Assembly: GCA_016702745.1 (NCBI GenBank)
Contig: JADJDJ010000001.1
Coordinates: forward strand, 124,001-188,000
Length of the DNA: 64,000 nucleotides
Direction: 5' to 3'
DNA from: Chitinophagaceae bacterium
GTDB taxonomy: Bacteria > Bacteroidota > Bacteroidia > Chitinophagales > Chitinophagaceae
The notes under the pieces were generated by a model, which saw only the letters and a program-made list of their open reading frames with translations, ran no database searches and was not told the origin of the DNA. This document shows positions 8,679 through 18,926 of this stretch, in pieces (the stretch's first letter is position 1; each line of letters opens with the position of its first letter). A program made the position numbers and the translations under genes.

Positions 8679-11069
8679 TCAGCTTTTTCCCGCATTCATT
8701 TGTTGTTGCATGCGCCGCACACGGTCTTCCAGTTTTTCGGAGGACAAATCTTCCCGCATACTATCCACCTTGATCGGGAAACAGAATGGAGTCAGCCGCT
8801 CGGGGAAACAGATCCTGATCTCCGATTGCTGAATTCTTTCCAGCATATCTCTTAACCGGACTTCTTCCATTTGCTGATCCAGTACTTCCTGATAGGATTG
8901 CCGCAGCAGCAGATTCTGCGGATCATACTCCGTGAATACATTAAAGAGGAGGGAGGCAGACGACTGCAGGTGACGTGCTTTCTTTTTTTCTCCCGGCATT
9001 CCCTGAAAAATTAACCCGCCGATCACCGCCACATCCCTGAATTTACGGCGGGCCATTTCAGTATTGTTCACACTCCGCTGAATATCGTTGAGCAGGTCAT
9101 CGGGTGAAAAAAGTTCATACACATTGGTGTCATCCACCGGAATCTGCTGATCACTCAGTAATTCAAAACCATAATCATTCATAGCAAAGGAAAAACTGAT
9201 CGGTCTGATCTTACTGATCCGGTAAGCCAGGATAGCTGCCATCGCTTCATGCACCAGTCTGCCTTCAAATGGATATACAAAAAGATGAAAGCCATCTTCC
9301 GTTTCAATATGTTCGATCAGCAATTCATTTTCCTTCGGAACGATGGATAACTGCTGTTGCAAAGCTGCTAAAGGTTCAAGGGCTTTGATCTCTGGTTCTG
9401 CCGATTGATGATTCCCGCCCAGTTCGTTGAGGGTTTGTCTTAATATTTTTCCAAGATTCGCACTCAGAGGCATCCTTCCTCCGGTCCAGCTCGGTACGAT
9501 CGCTTTTTTCTTATCTGATTTGCGCACCAGGGCTGTCATATCCTTGATCAGTACAAACTCAAGATTCCTTCCGGCCAGGGTAAACACATCACCTGGATTC
9601 AGCCGGGAAATAAAATATTCTTCGATCACCCCCACATAGCCCCCGCTGACAAATTTTACCTTCATCATCGAATCGCTTACAATGGTGCCGATATGCATCC
9701 GGTGCCGCATCGCCAGCTTCCTGTTCCGGATCCGGTAAATCCCTTCTTCCACCTCCACCTTTTTGAATTCATCATATTGCCCCATGGCCACACCACCTTC
9801 AGTAATAAAATGCAGGATCTGCTGCCATTCATTTTCCTGCAGATCACGGAAACAATAAGTGCTGCGGACTTCATTAAAAATAGCTGTTGGGTAAAAGCCT
9901 TCGGAGATCGCCAATGTATTGAGATATTGTATCAGTACATCATAACAAAGCAAAAAGTGAATCCGGCTGATGGCATCCGGGCTATGACCGCTTCTGCCAG
10001 CTCTTTGCAGAAAACGGGCTACTCCTTTCGGGGAACCAACCTGTATCACAGTTTCCACCGGGCGAAAATCTACACCCAGGTCCAGACTGGCCGTACAAAC
10101 CACCGCTTTAAGATTACCGCTATGAAGGTTATCTTCAATCCAGGTTCTGAGTTCCCGGTCAATCGAACTATGATGCAGGGCTATGGAACCGGCCAGCTCC
10201 GGACAAACAGTCAGCAGGGTTTGGTACCAGGTTTCACTCATGCCCCGGGTATTGATAAAGATGAGGGTTGTGCGGCTTTGCTGAATGATAGGAATCAGTT
10301 TATGCGCCAGTTTTATACCCAGGTGACCTGCCCAGGGATATTTTTCAATTTCATCCGGGAATACTGACTCCACTTCAATGGCGTTTCTGATTCCTGCTTT
10401 TACAATCACTCCCGCTTTATTCAAAGCAGAAAGGATCACTTCTTTGGCGTCATCCAGATTGCCAATAGTAGCAGAGATCCCCCAGATCATTGGCGAAGGA
10501 CAATCTGCTGCTGTTTGCAGGTGAACAATTCTTGAAAGCGCCAGTTCTACCTGTACTCCTCTTTTGCTTCCCAGTAATTCATGCCACTCATCCACGGCAA
10601 TAAGCTGCAATGACTGAAAAATTTCAGGATATCCTTTCTGTGCTAATAAGAGATGTAAACTTTCAGGAGTGATAATCAGGACTTCGGGCATTTGTTTTTT
10701 CTGCCTCGCTCTTTCAGCGGTATCAGTATCACCATTACGGATACCAACTTTCCATTGTAAGCCCAGTTCAGTAATCACTTCTTCCATTGCTCTGCCGATA
10801 TCTTTTGCAAGGGCACGGAGAGGAGTAATCCATAATAATAGTAAACCTGATTTTTTAACTGAGCGGTAATCCTCCGGATGTTCGTTGATAAAATTGATAA
10901 GGGCTCCGAGGAATACGGCAAAAGTCTTACCGCATCCGGTGGGGGCATTCACCAGACCGCTTTCGCCTGCTGCTATGTATTGCCAGGACTGTTGCTGGAA
11001 TAAAAAAGGCTTAAAACTTTTTGTTTCAAGCCAATGGTTAATAACGGGATACCCTGCTGAATGCTGCAC
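8679..11069 (-). CDS. Ligase-associated DNA damage response DEXH-box helicase (Lhr-like)
   Basis: This is a superfamily 2 helicase of 796 residues. Walker A is APTGCGKTF (about residue 40), the DEXH box is VDEWHEL, and motif III is WGISATIG. Motif VI (FLQRAGRSGHSPDA) is followed by the long Lhr-type winged-helix and beta-barrel region. Lhr-like helicases of this subgroup occur with PdeM, a DNA ligase and an exonuclease, and are thought to act in repair. PdeM lies just downstream; the other two partners are absent here. The gene is intact and of normal length. It starts 40 bases after the end of the upstream binding-protein gene. Confidence 0.92.
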   Translation of the reverse strand: MQHSAGYPVINHWLETKSFKPFLFQQQSWQYIAAGESGLVNAPTGCGKTFAVFLGALINFINEHPEDYRSVKKSGLLLLWITPLRALAKDIGRAMEEVITELGLQWKVGIRNGDTDTAERARQKKQMPEVLIITPESLHLLLAQKGYPEIFQSLQLIAVDEWHELLGSKRGVQVELALSRIVHLQTAADCPSPMIWGISATIGNLDDAKEVILSALNKAGVIVKAGIRNAIEVESVFPDEIEKYPWAGHLGIKLAHKLIPIIQQSRTTLIFINTRGMSETWYQTLLTVCPELAGSIALHHSSIDRELRTWIEDNLHSGNLKAVVCTASLDLGVDFRPVETVIQVGSPKGVARFLQRAGRSGHSPDAISRIHFLLCYDVLIQYLNTLAISEGFYPTAIFNEVRSTYCFRDLQENEWQQILHFITEGGVAMGQYDEFKKVEVEEGIYRIRNRKLAMRHRMHIGTIVSDSMMKVKFVSGGYVGVIEEYFISRLNPGDVFTLAGRNLEFVLIKDMTALVRKSDKKKAIVPSWTGGRMPLSANLGKILRQTLNELGGNHQSAEPEIKALEPLAALQQQLSIVPKENELLIEHIETEDGFHLFVYPFEGRLVHEAMAAILAYRISKIRPISFSFAMNDYGFELLSDQQIPVDDTNVYELFSPDDLLNDIQRSVNNTEMARRKFRDVAVIGGLIFQGMPGEKKKARHLQSSASLLFNVFTEYDPQNLLLRQSYQEVLDQQMEEVRLRDMLERIQQSEIRICFPERLTPFCFPIKVDSMREDLSSEKLEDRVRRMQQQMNAGKS

Positions 11070-11109
11070 TGCAATAAGATGAGAATGAAGGTAGGGAATT
11101 AAACAGGAA

Positions 11110-12285
11110 TCAATAGATACCCTTTAACACACCATCCTGCCATTTAAGAAAGTACAGTTTTTTGTTTTCAAAATAATCGAGGGTCATGTTTTGTTTGTTC
11201 AATACCGGCTGTACATCATAATCAGTGAATACTTTGTTGAGCCGGCTGCTGATATTGGAAGTGAAATCTGTTCTGTATAGCTGAAGCAGCTTTACATATT
11301 TCCAGGTTACCTCATACCCGCGGAAAACCATATCACTTGGCCGTGCATACATGTCCTTATTAAAATAGGCGATAATTCCCTGACTCACTTTGTCCATCTT
11401 GGCATTGTAAAATGGAGTGCTGTAGATGATCTCAATACCTTTGAATTCTGATTTATTAAAATCACGGATATTATCCCAGGTAGGCATTCCCATCACCGTG
11501 GAAAGGAATTTTTGTTTTTTAAGGGCGGCCAGTTGCTGTACCAGTCTTTTGCCAAATACTTCATCCAGACTTCCGGCGAGGCAAAGAGTCATATTCGTGG
11601 TATCCAGATAAGGCTTCAATTGATTACTGGTAAAACTGTCGGTCAGGTCCACATATTTGTATTTGAGCGGAACGGCAACCGTGCTTTTTCCAAAATCATC
11701 CAGATAGCCCTTGATCCGGTCTTCCAGTTGCCCTTTTTTACGGAAGATGATGATGGGGTTCAGGGAATAATATTTTTGTATATAGCGGTAGATGCCTTCA
11801 CATTGGGTGCGGAGGGTAGGGTTCAGTACCACGTAAAAGGGATTGCCGGTAATACCGCCGTCATTGGGCATATTTACATTGATCACCGGAATATTTCTTT
11901 TCAGTCCGGCATCTGCAAATAATTTTATTTCGGAAGAAGTGCAATGGGTTATGATAAAGGCCACACTATCCAGCTCCTTGCGGTTGAGTTGTTCCGGAAG
12001 GGTTTCCGTAGCTGAACGGGTATCATAAATAAATACTTCCAGCGGTAATTTTTCATCATTCAGGGAATCCAGGGCCAGTTTTACGCCTTCATAAAATTCA
12101 AGACCGGGGCTGATGTATTTTGGAAAACTGTTTTTGGCAAAACGGTATTCTCCGGATGCGTCAAATGCAGAGTCCAGGTATAATGGAGAAAAAACGGCAA
12201 TCTTCAAACTGCCGGACCCACCCTGACCTCTGCTCTGCAGAAAGCACATCAGGAGTAAGCCGGCCATCCAAATTTTTATGCGCAT
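11110..12285 (-). CDS. Type 1 periplasmic binding protein (ABC/Leu-Ile-Val-binding-like)
   Basis: After a signal peptide (MRIKIWMAGLLLMCFLQSRGQ), the protein has the fold of type 1 periplasmic binding proteins. LKIAVFSPLYLDSA is the first strand, YEGVKLALDSL is typical of amino-acid receptor family Peripla_BP_6, and FIITHCTSSEIKLFADAG and PVINVNMPND follow in order. Length is 391 residues, normal for the family. No permease or ATPase genes are next to it, so the ligand and partner are unknown. In Bacteroidota, similar proteins often stand alone, sometimes with LysM domains, which are absent here. It follows guaA by 45 bases on the same strand. Confidence 0.8.
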   Translation of the reverse strand: MRIKIWMAGLLLMCFLQSRGQGGSGSLKIAVFSPLYLDSAFDASGEYRFAKNSFPKYISPGLEFYEGVKLALDSLNDEKLPLEVFIYDTRSATETLPEQLNRKELDSVAFIITHCTSSEIKLFADAGLKRNIPVINVNMPNDGGITGNPFYVVLNPTLRTQCEGIYRYIQKYYSLNPIIIFRKKGQLEDRIKGYLDDFGKSTVAVPLKYKYVDLTDSFTSNQLKPYLDTTNMTLCLAGSLDEVFGKRLVQQLAALKKQKFLSTVMGMPTWDNIRDFNKSEFKGIEIIYSTPFYNAKMDKVSQGIIAYFNKDMYARPSDMVFRGYEVTWKYVKLLQLYRTDFTSNISSRLNKVFTDYDVQPVLNKQNMTLDYFENKKLYFLKWQDGVLKGIY

Positions 12286-12330
12286 ATCGTTCAGTTCTTT
12301 TTAATCAAATTGTGGGTACTCTCCGATCAC

Positions 12331-13867
12331 TTATTCCCACTCAATCGTCGCCGGCGGTTTACTGCTGATATCGTAGACCACCCGGTTGATGCCTCTCACG
12401 TTGTTGATGATTTCGTTTGACACATTGGCCAGGAAATCATAAGGCAGATGTGCCCAGTCTGCCGTCATCCCATCCACACTGGTCACCGCTCTTAAAGCCA
12501 CTGTGTATTCATAAGTCCTTTCATCACCCATCACACCCACACTTTTCACAGGCAGTAAGATAGCACCTGCCTGCCAAACAGTTGCATATAAATTGTTATC
12601 CTTTAGGGCCTGAATATACACGTGATCCGCCTGCTGCAATAACTGTACCTTTTCTTCGGTTACTTCTCCCAGAATCCGGATAGCCAGGCCAGGCCCCGGA
12701 AAAGGGTGACGGTCAATCATTCCGGCAGGGATACCCAGTTCCCGGCCCACTTTCCTTACCTCGTCTTTGAACAGGGAACGGAGGGGTTCTACCAGTTCCA
12801 GATGCAGGTGATCGGGAAGGCCGCCGACATTGTGATGGGATTTGATGGTTACCGAGGGGCCATGAACTGGAAACACTTTCAATCACATCGGGGTAAATGG
12901 TTCCCTGTCCAAGCAGTTCTACCCCGGCCACTTTTTTGGATTCTTCCTGGAATACATCAATAAAAAGGCTGCCGATAATTTTTCTTTTTTCTTCAGGTTC
13001 GGTTTTGCCGGCCAGTTTGGTATAAAATCTTTCTTTGGCATCAATACCTTTTACATTCAGTCCAATGGTAGCATAGGTGTCCAGTACATGCTGGAACTCA
13101 TCTTTACGAAGTACCCCGTTATCTACAAAAATGCCGTAGAGATTTTTACCAATCGCGCGGTGAATCAGGGTGGCTGCCACGGTTGAGTCAACCCCACCAC
13201 TCAGGGCCATGATTACTTTGCGGTCGCCGATTTGTTTTTTCAGTGCTTCCACTGTATCGGTAATAAAATGCGCCGGCGTCCAGTCCTGAGAACAACCGCA
13301 GATTTTAACCAGGAAATTGCGCAATACTTTTTTTCCTTCTTTTGAATGGTATACTTCCGGATGAAACTGTACCCCATACAAAGCTTTGGTTTCCTTTCCG
13401 GATTTCCGGAATGCAGCAACCGGGATACTTTCTGTATTGGCCAGCAATTCAAAACCGGCGGGGAGTTCTTTAATGGTATCACTGTGGCTCATCCAGACCT
13501 GGCTATCCGCCACTACATCTTCAAACAGAATATCTGTCTCCAGTTGCTTCAGCATTGCCCTTCCGTATTCTCTTTTATTGCTTTTGGCTACCAGTCCGCC
13601 GAATTTTTTGGCAGTAAGCTGGGCGCCGTAACAGATACCCAACACGGGGACTTTTTCAATAAATGACCGGATATCTGAATCGGGTGCTCCTTCTTCATTC
13701 ACTGAGCAGGGGGAGCCGGAGAGAATGATCCCTTTCAGACCCGGTTCAAAATCAAAAGGTTTATGATAGGGAATGATTTCACAATACACATTGGCCTCCC
13801 GTACGGCCCGCGCAATCAATTGTGTATACTGGGAACCGTAATCGAGAATCAGAATTTTTTCACTCAT
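12331..13867 (-). CDS. guaA: GMP synthase (glutamine-hydrolysing), apparent frameshift
   Basis: GuaA converts XMP to GMP using glutamine and ATP. The N-terminal amidotransferase domain has [17 protein letters not shown], the nucleophile motif GICYGAQL and QFHPEVYHS. The ATP-pyrophosphatase domain has [14 protein letters not shown]. The C-terminal dimerisation domain ends with PPATIEWE. The frame breaks after [10 protein letters not shown]. Removing one base near 12868 gives the expected [16 protein letters not shown] and joins the two halves. As written, the two pieces overlap (12713-13867 and 12331-12882). A guaA loss would make the cell need guanine, so a consensus error is more likely than a true mutation. 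Confidence 0.93.
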
Positions 13868-14062
13868 GTTGCTGGGGTTATACTGCCGTTAGGATGCCGC
13901 GAAGGTAAAAAATCTGCTGTAGTTTGCCGTTAAAGAGCTGAAACCCTTTCCTGTTAAGGGTTTGGGCAGAAAACCCGGCCCTGTAACCCCGGAATCGATC
14001 AGGACGTCTTACTGATTGGTCCCGTAAATAACCTGTAGCTTTGATTATCAAAAATGGTAAAT

Positions 14063-14779
14063 ATGAAGTCCGTCATCATCACATCAATTGCCTTTCTGCT
14101 GGTTTTTAGTTCCTGCGATTTTGCCCGCGACAAGGTTCGTGGAAACGGGGAAATAAAAGAGGAATCCCGGAAGGAGACTGGTTTTAGCCGGGTGCAGGTC
14201 AGCGGTGCTATCCGCGTCTATGCGAAGCAGGATTCATCCTGGGCGGTGAAAGTGGTGGCGGATGCCAATTTGTTGTCACACATTGAAACGTATACAGATG
14301 ACCGTACGCTGGTTATCAGACCGGAAGAGGGATACAAATTGGATCCCAGCGGTTCTATTAAAGTATACATCAGCAGTCCTTCTTTTACTGATTTTGATGT
14401 ATCCGGTGCCAGCGAAGTGAATACGGAGAACAGATTGAGTGCTGCTAATGCTGTTACCATTGAACTCAGCGGAGCCAGTAAGGCGGAGATGGATTTAAAA
14501 TCGCCGCTGATCAATGTGGAACTTACCGGTGCCAGTGTGGCCCGTCTTCGCGGTGAAACCAGGGATCTGGACATTGATGCATCCGGTGCATCAAAAGCTT
14601 TTTGTTATGATCTCCCGAGTGAAAAGGCAACGGTTAGTCTATCCGGAGCCTGCAGCGCAGAAGTCATGGCCAGCGTGCAATTAAAGGCTGATGCCAGCGG
14701 CGCCAGTCATATCAGGTACAAAGGAAGTCCCGAAGTCAATCAATCGGTAAGTGGGGCGGGTTCGGTAACCAAAGAGTAA
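14063..14779 (+). CDS. DUF2807 (head GIN domain) lipoprotein
   Basis: The signal peptide ends in a lipobox with Cys at residue 18 (LLVFSSC). The mature protein is a DUF2807 'head GIN' domain, a right-handed beta-helix-like repeat. Short repeated SGAS/TGAS/DASGAS motifs recur roughly every 19-25 residues from about residue 115 to the end. FSRVQVSGAIRVYAKQ is the usual opening. I prefer ATG 14063 over ATG 14054 because it gives the better signal peptide. Such proteins are thought to be surface adhesin-like or envelope proteins; the ligand is unknown. It stands alone between guaA and the ATPase cassette. Confidence 0.85.
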   Translation: MKSVIITSIAFLLVFSSCDFARDKVRGNGEIKEESRKETGFSRVQVSGAIRVYAKQDSSWAVKVVADANLLSHIETYTDDRTLVIRPEEGYKLDPSGSIKVYISSPSFTDFDVSGASEVNTENRLSAANAVTIELSGASKAEMDLKSPLINVELTGASVARLRGETRDLDIDASGASKAFCYDLPSEKATVSLSGACSAEVMASVQLKADASGASHIRYKGSPEVNQSVSGAGSVTKE

Positions 14780-14921
14780 TAATCATTACCCGGATCAGTT
14801 TGCTTCAATATAAGCCAGGTTATGAATGACAAATGACTGATGGGCAAGACTTCTCCGGCGATGTCTCGCTGTACTTTTGTTTCCAGTTGTAACTTAATAC
14901 TGAAAGCGGACTCGTCAGTAC

Positions 14922-14940
14922 TGCTATCACAACGCCACAT
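14922..14940. repeat. Left copy of a 19-bp direct repeat flanking the ATPase gene
   Basis: TGCTATCACAACGCCACAT occurs here and again, without mismatch, at 16594-16612. The right copy covers the last codons of pbpC (opposite strand) and of the ATPase gene. The layout resembles an insertion with a target duplication, or recombination between short repeats. The DNA between the copies is 1,653 bp and holds only the ATPase gene. Confidence 0.75.
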
Positions 14941-15097
14941 GCCACAGCATAATCCTGATATTAATGATACCGATGATCGCTTTCTCCAGGTATACCCTTA
15001 CCAATGAATGGTTGCCCACTCGCTTTTAAATCCGCCATATCGCCCTCAACGGACCAGTTGTGGAGGGTTATAATTTTTTATATTACTCCATAAGTAT

Positions 15098-15127
15098 ACA
15101 AATTTATATATTTGTGGAGGATTATAA
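15098..15127 (+). promoter_or_regulatory. Promoter box and inverted repeat upstream of the ATPase gene
   Basis: TATATTTG (15107-15114) matches the Bacteroidota -7 box TAnnTTTG and lies 23 bases before ATG 15137. It is nested in a perfect inverted repeat, ACAAAT (15098-15103) and ATTTGT (15110-15115). GGAGG at 15116-15120 could aid ribosome binding. A repressor site is possible but not shown. Confidence 0.45.
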
Positions 15128-15136
15128 ATATTACAG

Positions 15137-16624
15137 ATGGAAACCATTGTAGGGCGGGACGAAGAAAAGAAAATACTCAGCGATGCTTTGTATTCAGGGG
15201 ATGCGGAGCTGATCGCTGTGTACGGAAGAAGACGAATCGGGAAAACCTTCCTGATCCGCAATCATTATGGTAAACATATCCGGTTTGAATTAACCGGGAT
15301 ACATGAAGCGGGTCTCAAAGATCAGTTACACAATTTCAGTCTGGCCCTGCAGTCATCAATGGCGATTCCTGTGGTACCCGCTGATCCTGTCAATTGGATT
15401 GATGCATTCAGCGGCTTAACTGATTACCTGAAGCCTTTACTAAAAAAAGAGCCCCTCGTGATACTTTTCGATGAGCTTCCCTGGCTCTGTACACCCAGGT
15501 CTGGATTTCTCCAGGCTTTCAGTCATTGGTGGAATACCTGGGCTTCCCGTCACTCCCTTGTGAAAGTGGTGATCTGCGGGTCAGCAGCTTCCTGGATCAT
15601 CCGGAACATAATCAATGATCGTGGCGGATTGCATAACCGGGTGACCCAACGAATCCGTCTCCTGCCTTTCACCCTTGCGGAAACCGGGCTTTTCCTGCTT
15701 CATCAGGGGGTAAAGCTGGACCGGTACCAGGTGCTGCAACTCTATATGGCCATTGGCGGCATCCCGCAATATTTAAAACAGATTAAAAAAGGGGAGAGCG
15801 CAGCGCAGACAATTGACAGACTTTGTTTTACCAAAAACGGAATGCTGAAAACTGAATTCGGGGATCTTTACCAATCACTTTTTTCGCATGCAGCCAATCA
15901 TGAAGCGATCGTCAGGGTTTTATCCAGAAAGGCAAAAGGAATGACAAGGGCGGAGATCATTGAAGCCTGCGGATTTACCACCGGCGGGTGGACCACGGAA
16001 CTTTTTGACGAACTGGAGCAATCCGGATTTATCACTCAATACATACCTTTTGACCGCACGCTCAGAGATGCTGTTTATAAATTATCAGATGAGTACAGTT
16101 TGTTCTACCTGAAATTTATTGAAGGGGCCCGGGCAACCGGAGCGGGAACCTGGCTTCGGCTATCTCAAACGCAATCCTATACCAGCTGGAGCGGTTTTGC
16201 CTTTGAGGCGGTATGTCTGAAACATGTAGATGCAATCAAACAGGCACTTGGAATTGCAGGCGTGTATACAGAAGCATCCGCCTGGAGGTACACCCCTAAA
16301 AAAGGAGAAACAGGCGCACAGATCGACCTGCTGCTGGACCGGGCGGACCATACTATCAATCTTTGCGAAATGAAATTTGCCAGCACTGAGTTTGTCATTG
16401 ATAAAAAATATGCAGGAGAACTGGACAATAAGGTAAGTGTGTTTAAAGAGCAGACAAAGACAAGAAAAACAATCTTCCCAACCCTGATCACCACGTATGG
16501 AGCAAAGCAGAATATTTACTACACCGGACGGATTGTATCCGCGTTAACGATGGATGATCTTTTAAATGAATATATTCCTGTATCCGACGGGATTGCTATC
16601 ACAACGCCACATACCTCACCGTAA
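15137..16624 (+). CDS. Archaeal-type ATPase with C-terminal PD-(D/E)XK-like domain (DUF234)
   Basis: The N-terminal ATPase_2-type domain opens with ETIVGRDEEKKIL. Walker A is YGRRRIGKTF and Walker B is LVILFDELPWL. A winged-helix region follows, with KGMTRAEIIEACGFTTGGW. The C-terminal region (DUF234) has GAQIDLLLDR followed by INLCEMKFA, a D...ExK arrangement of the PD-(D/E)XK nuclease fold. Genes of this family are numerous and scattered in Bacteroidota and archaea; their roles are not settled. The last residues (about GIAITTPHTSP) are read from DNA that also codes the pbpC 3' end. The gene is flanked by perfect 19-bp direct repeats, which suggests it arrived as a unit. Confidence 0.85.
   Translation: METIVGRDEEKKILSDALYSGDAELIAVYGRRRIGKTFLIRNHYGKHIRFELTGIHEAGLKDQLHNFSLALQSSMAIPVVPADPVNWIDAFSGLTDYLKPLLKKEPLVILFDELPWLCTPRSGFLQAFSHWWNTWASRHSLVKVVICGSAASWIIRNIINDRGGLHNRVTQRIRLLPFTLAETGLFLLHQGVKLDRYQVLQLYMAIGGIPQYLKQIKKGESAAQTIDRLCFTKNGMLKTEFGDLYQSLFSHAANHEAIVRVLSRKAKGMTRAEIIEACGFTTGGWTTELFDELEQSGFITQYIPFDRTLRDAVYKLSDEYSLFYLKFIEGARATGAGTWLRLSQTQSYTSWSGFAFEAVCLKHVDAIKQALGIAGVYTEASAWRYTPKKGETGAQIDLLLDRADHTINLCEMKFASTEFVIDKKYAGELDNKVSVFKEQTKTRKTIFPTLITTYGAKQNIYYTGRIVSALTMDDLLNEYIPVSDGIAITTPHTSP
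16594..16612. repeat. Right copy of the 19-bp direct repeat
   Basis: This copy is identical to 14922-14940. On the minus strand it encodes the last pbpC codons (YVAL then stop). On the plus strand it lies in the final codons of the ATPase gene. If the two copies recombined, the ATPase frame would end at TAA 14950-14952, three codons past the repeat, so the gene stays closed either way. Confidence 0.75.
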
Positions 16625-18926
16625 TTCTTATATCCCGGTTTCTGCCTTTATCATCCGTACAGGAGATTTTCAGCGGGCCTTCAGTAGGAACAAAAACTGC
16701 TTTTCTTTCGGGTCACTGCTTTATAAAACTTGTTATTGATATACCAATACACTTTATTGACATCATTCGCAGTCTTGCAAATTAATTGAAGTGGCTCCGG
16801 ATCTTTTTTATTGATCAGGTATTCCGTTCCATTGACAGGTGATTGGATCACCGGTGCGGCGCCTTTAAATATCACTTCACAACCGGGATTATGAGGCGGA
16901 ATTTTAATATAAGCTATCCGGTTTTCATCCAGCCAGCTCTGCATCTCCGGCTCAACCACCTTAAACCATTTCTTTTTGTAACCTGCTGCCGGCACACAGC
17001 TTCTGCAATAAGATATTTTTTCAGTGGTGCTGACCAATACTTCCTGCCGGTTATCACAGACACGGGTGGCCGAAATCAATGGAATGAAATAATCCGTTAC
17101 TAGATTAGTACAATGATCCGCAGGTAATAAACCGGTTTCACTGCATACCCTTCGGATATCACAATCCGCCGGTTGTTTGAACCAGGCTTCATCACTGTCA
17201 TAGTCAATGGTATTGAAAATTTTGAACAGGAGCGGAGTGGCGGTATTGGCACCACTAAGATCTGCAGCCCCCTGTCCGGAAAAATTACCCGCCCAAACCC
17301 CTACCGTAAACCGGTTGTTATACCCAATACTCCAGGCATCCTTTCGGCCATAACTGGTACCTGTTTTCCAGGCAATTTTTGGCATACGTTCCGTGGCCGT
17401 CCAGTTCAATGGAAAAGCCGGCCGGTTGATACGGGAAAGAATATCATTGATCATATAATTGGCTGCCGGACTCAGCAATTGAAATGAAGATTGCAGGCTG
17501 TCCTTTTTGGTATAGGAAGGCAGCCGGTATTGACCGTTATGTGCAAAAGCCGCAAACAGCGCAGTCAGTTCTTCCAGCGTGGTTCCACAACCTCCCAGGA
17601 TCATGGACAAACCCAGTTTACGCCGGTCCTTTTGTATTTGTTTAAAATGACAGGCCGATAATTTATTAATCAGCTGTTCATGTCCCAGCAAACGAAGTCC
17701 TTTCACCGCAGGAATATTCAATGAATGTTCTAATGCATATTCCACCGTTACATACCCATTGAATTTATCATCATAGTTTTCAGGCGCATAGCCATCATAG
17801 TTGACGGCAACATCCGTCATCACGGTTTTAGGAGTCAGCAGGCCTTCATCAAAACATAGTCCGTATAATAATGGTTTCAATGTACTCCCCGGTTGCCGTA
17901 TGGCTGCAGCCCCATTGACCTGACCTCCATCCAGGGTATCCATGAAGCCGGAAGAACCCACATAGGTAATGACCCGGTTGGTTTGGTTGTCGATGATGAC
18001 TACAGCCGCATTCCTGATGTTTTTCAGACGTTGGCTGCGGATATAATCCTCCACCAGCTTCTCGGTTTTAAGCTGGGTATTCAGGTTGATATGGGTTTGA
18101 ATGATATCGCCTCCCTGTTTTTTCAGCCGGTAAGATAAATGCGGAAGATAATGCGGAACCACCCCTCTCCGGGCATTGAGTGGTTCAGCCAATGCATCCT
18201 GTATTTCCTTTTGGGTAAAAACCTTTCTTTCGGCAAAGCGCTCCAGCCAGCGGTTTCTTTCTTTAATAATAAAATCATTGTTGCGGCCGGTACCATGACG
18301 CCCGGTTTATTGGGGATGATACTGAGTGAAGTGATTTCCGCCAGCGATAAATGATCCGGGTTTTTATTGAAGTATAACAGGGAGGCCGCTTTGACCCCTT
18401 CGATATTTCCTCCGTAGGGTACCAGGTTCAGGTATAACTGAAGAATTTCTTTCTTACTGTATTTGAGTTCCAGTTGCAGGGCCCTGAACATTTCCCGCAT
18501 CTTGCTCCAGATATTTCTTTTTCCTGGTTCGAGCATCTTTGCCACCTGCATGGTAATGGTACTGGCTCCCGACATCCGCCGCATATGAAAAAGGTTACTG
18601 AAAAAAGCCCTGATCACAGCAAAAGGATTGACACCAATATGCCGGTAAAAATGACGGTCCTCCTTATTCACAATGGTTTTCTGGAGCAGGGGAGAAATTT
18701 CATTCAGTTCTGTCTTCATCCGCCATTTCTGGTCGCTGGTCAGGTAAGCGTTTATGACTTCACCCTTTTGATCAGTGATAATAGTGGAGTATTCCAGTTT
18801 ATCCGGTACCGGGAAAACCCAGTTCAGGATAAAGAAAAGCAGGATCAGCCCCAGAAAGCCCAGGCCCAGTCTTTTCAGGAACCGTAAAATTCCCTTCCGG
18901 GTTATTTTGAATGAAAACCTACGCAT
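16599..18926 (-). CDS. pbpC: Penicillin-binding protein 1C (two apparent frameshifts)
   Basis: PBP1C is a membrane-anchored peptidoglycan glycosyltransferase and transpeptidase-like protein. After one transmembrane helix, the GT51 domain shows NKEDRHFYRHIGVNPFAVIR and GASTITMQVAKM. The transpeptidase domain has SxxK in QPGSTLKP, SLN in EHSLNIPA, and KTGTS. A C-terminal BiPBP_C domain follows. Two indels break it. One base is missing near 18287, where restoring it gives RNNDFIIKERNRWLERFAER. One base is extra in the T run 16701-16704, and removing it gives AVFVPTEGPLKISCTDDKG and a stop at 16599. It is divergent from the alpha-2-macroglobulin gene, its usual partner, and its 3' end overlaps the ATPase gene by 26 bases. 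Confidence 0.92.

Larger units (their letters stand above)
14780..15136. other. Intergenic region with left direct repeat and ATPase promoter
   Basis: No gene is supported here; a minus-strand reading frame (14740-14940) lacks any recognisable feature. The stretch holds the left copy of a 19-bp direct repeat (14922-14940), a pair of 15-bp repeats TGTGGAGG(G/A)TTATAA (15059-15073 and 15113-15127), an inverted repeat and a promoter box, all described separately. Confidence 0.6.

Noticed and set aside
9693..10367. Plus-strand frame of 224 codons inside the helicase gene
   Set aside because: It is antisense to conserved helicase motifs, with no ribosome site or family match.
12331..13867. guaA as two separate genes or a pseudogene
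   Set aside because: The two frames overlap and together form one normal-length GMP synthase when one base is removed; similar indels occur across the window.
14740..14940. Minus-strand frame starting at the left 19-bp repeat
   Set aside because: It overlaps the end of the DUF2807 gene, has no signal or domain, and starts by chance in the repeat.
16681..18926. pbpC as two split genes for the glycosyltransferase and transpeptidase
   Set aside because: Restoring one base near 18287 gives the exact conserved linker, so one fused protein is more likely.
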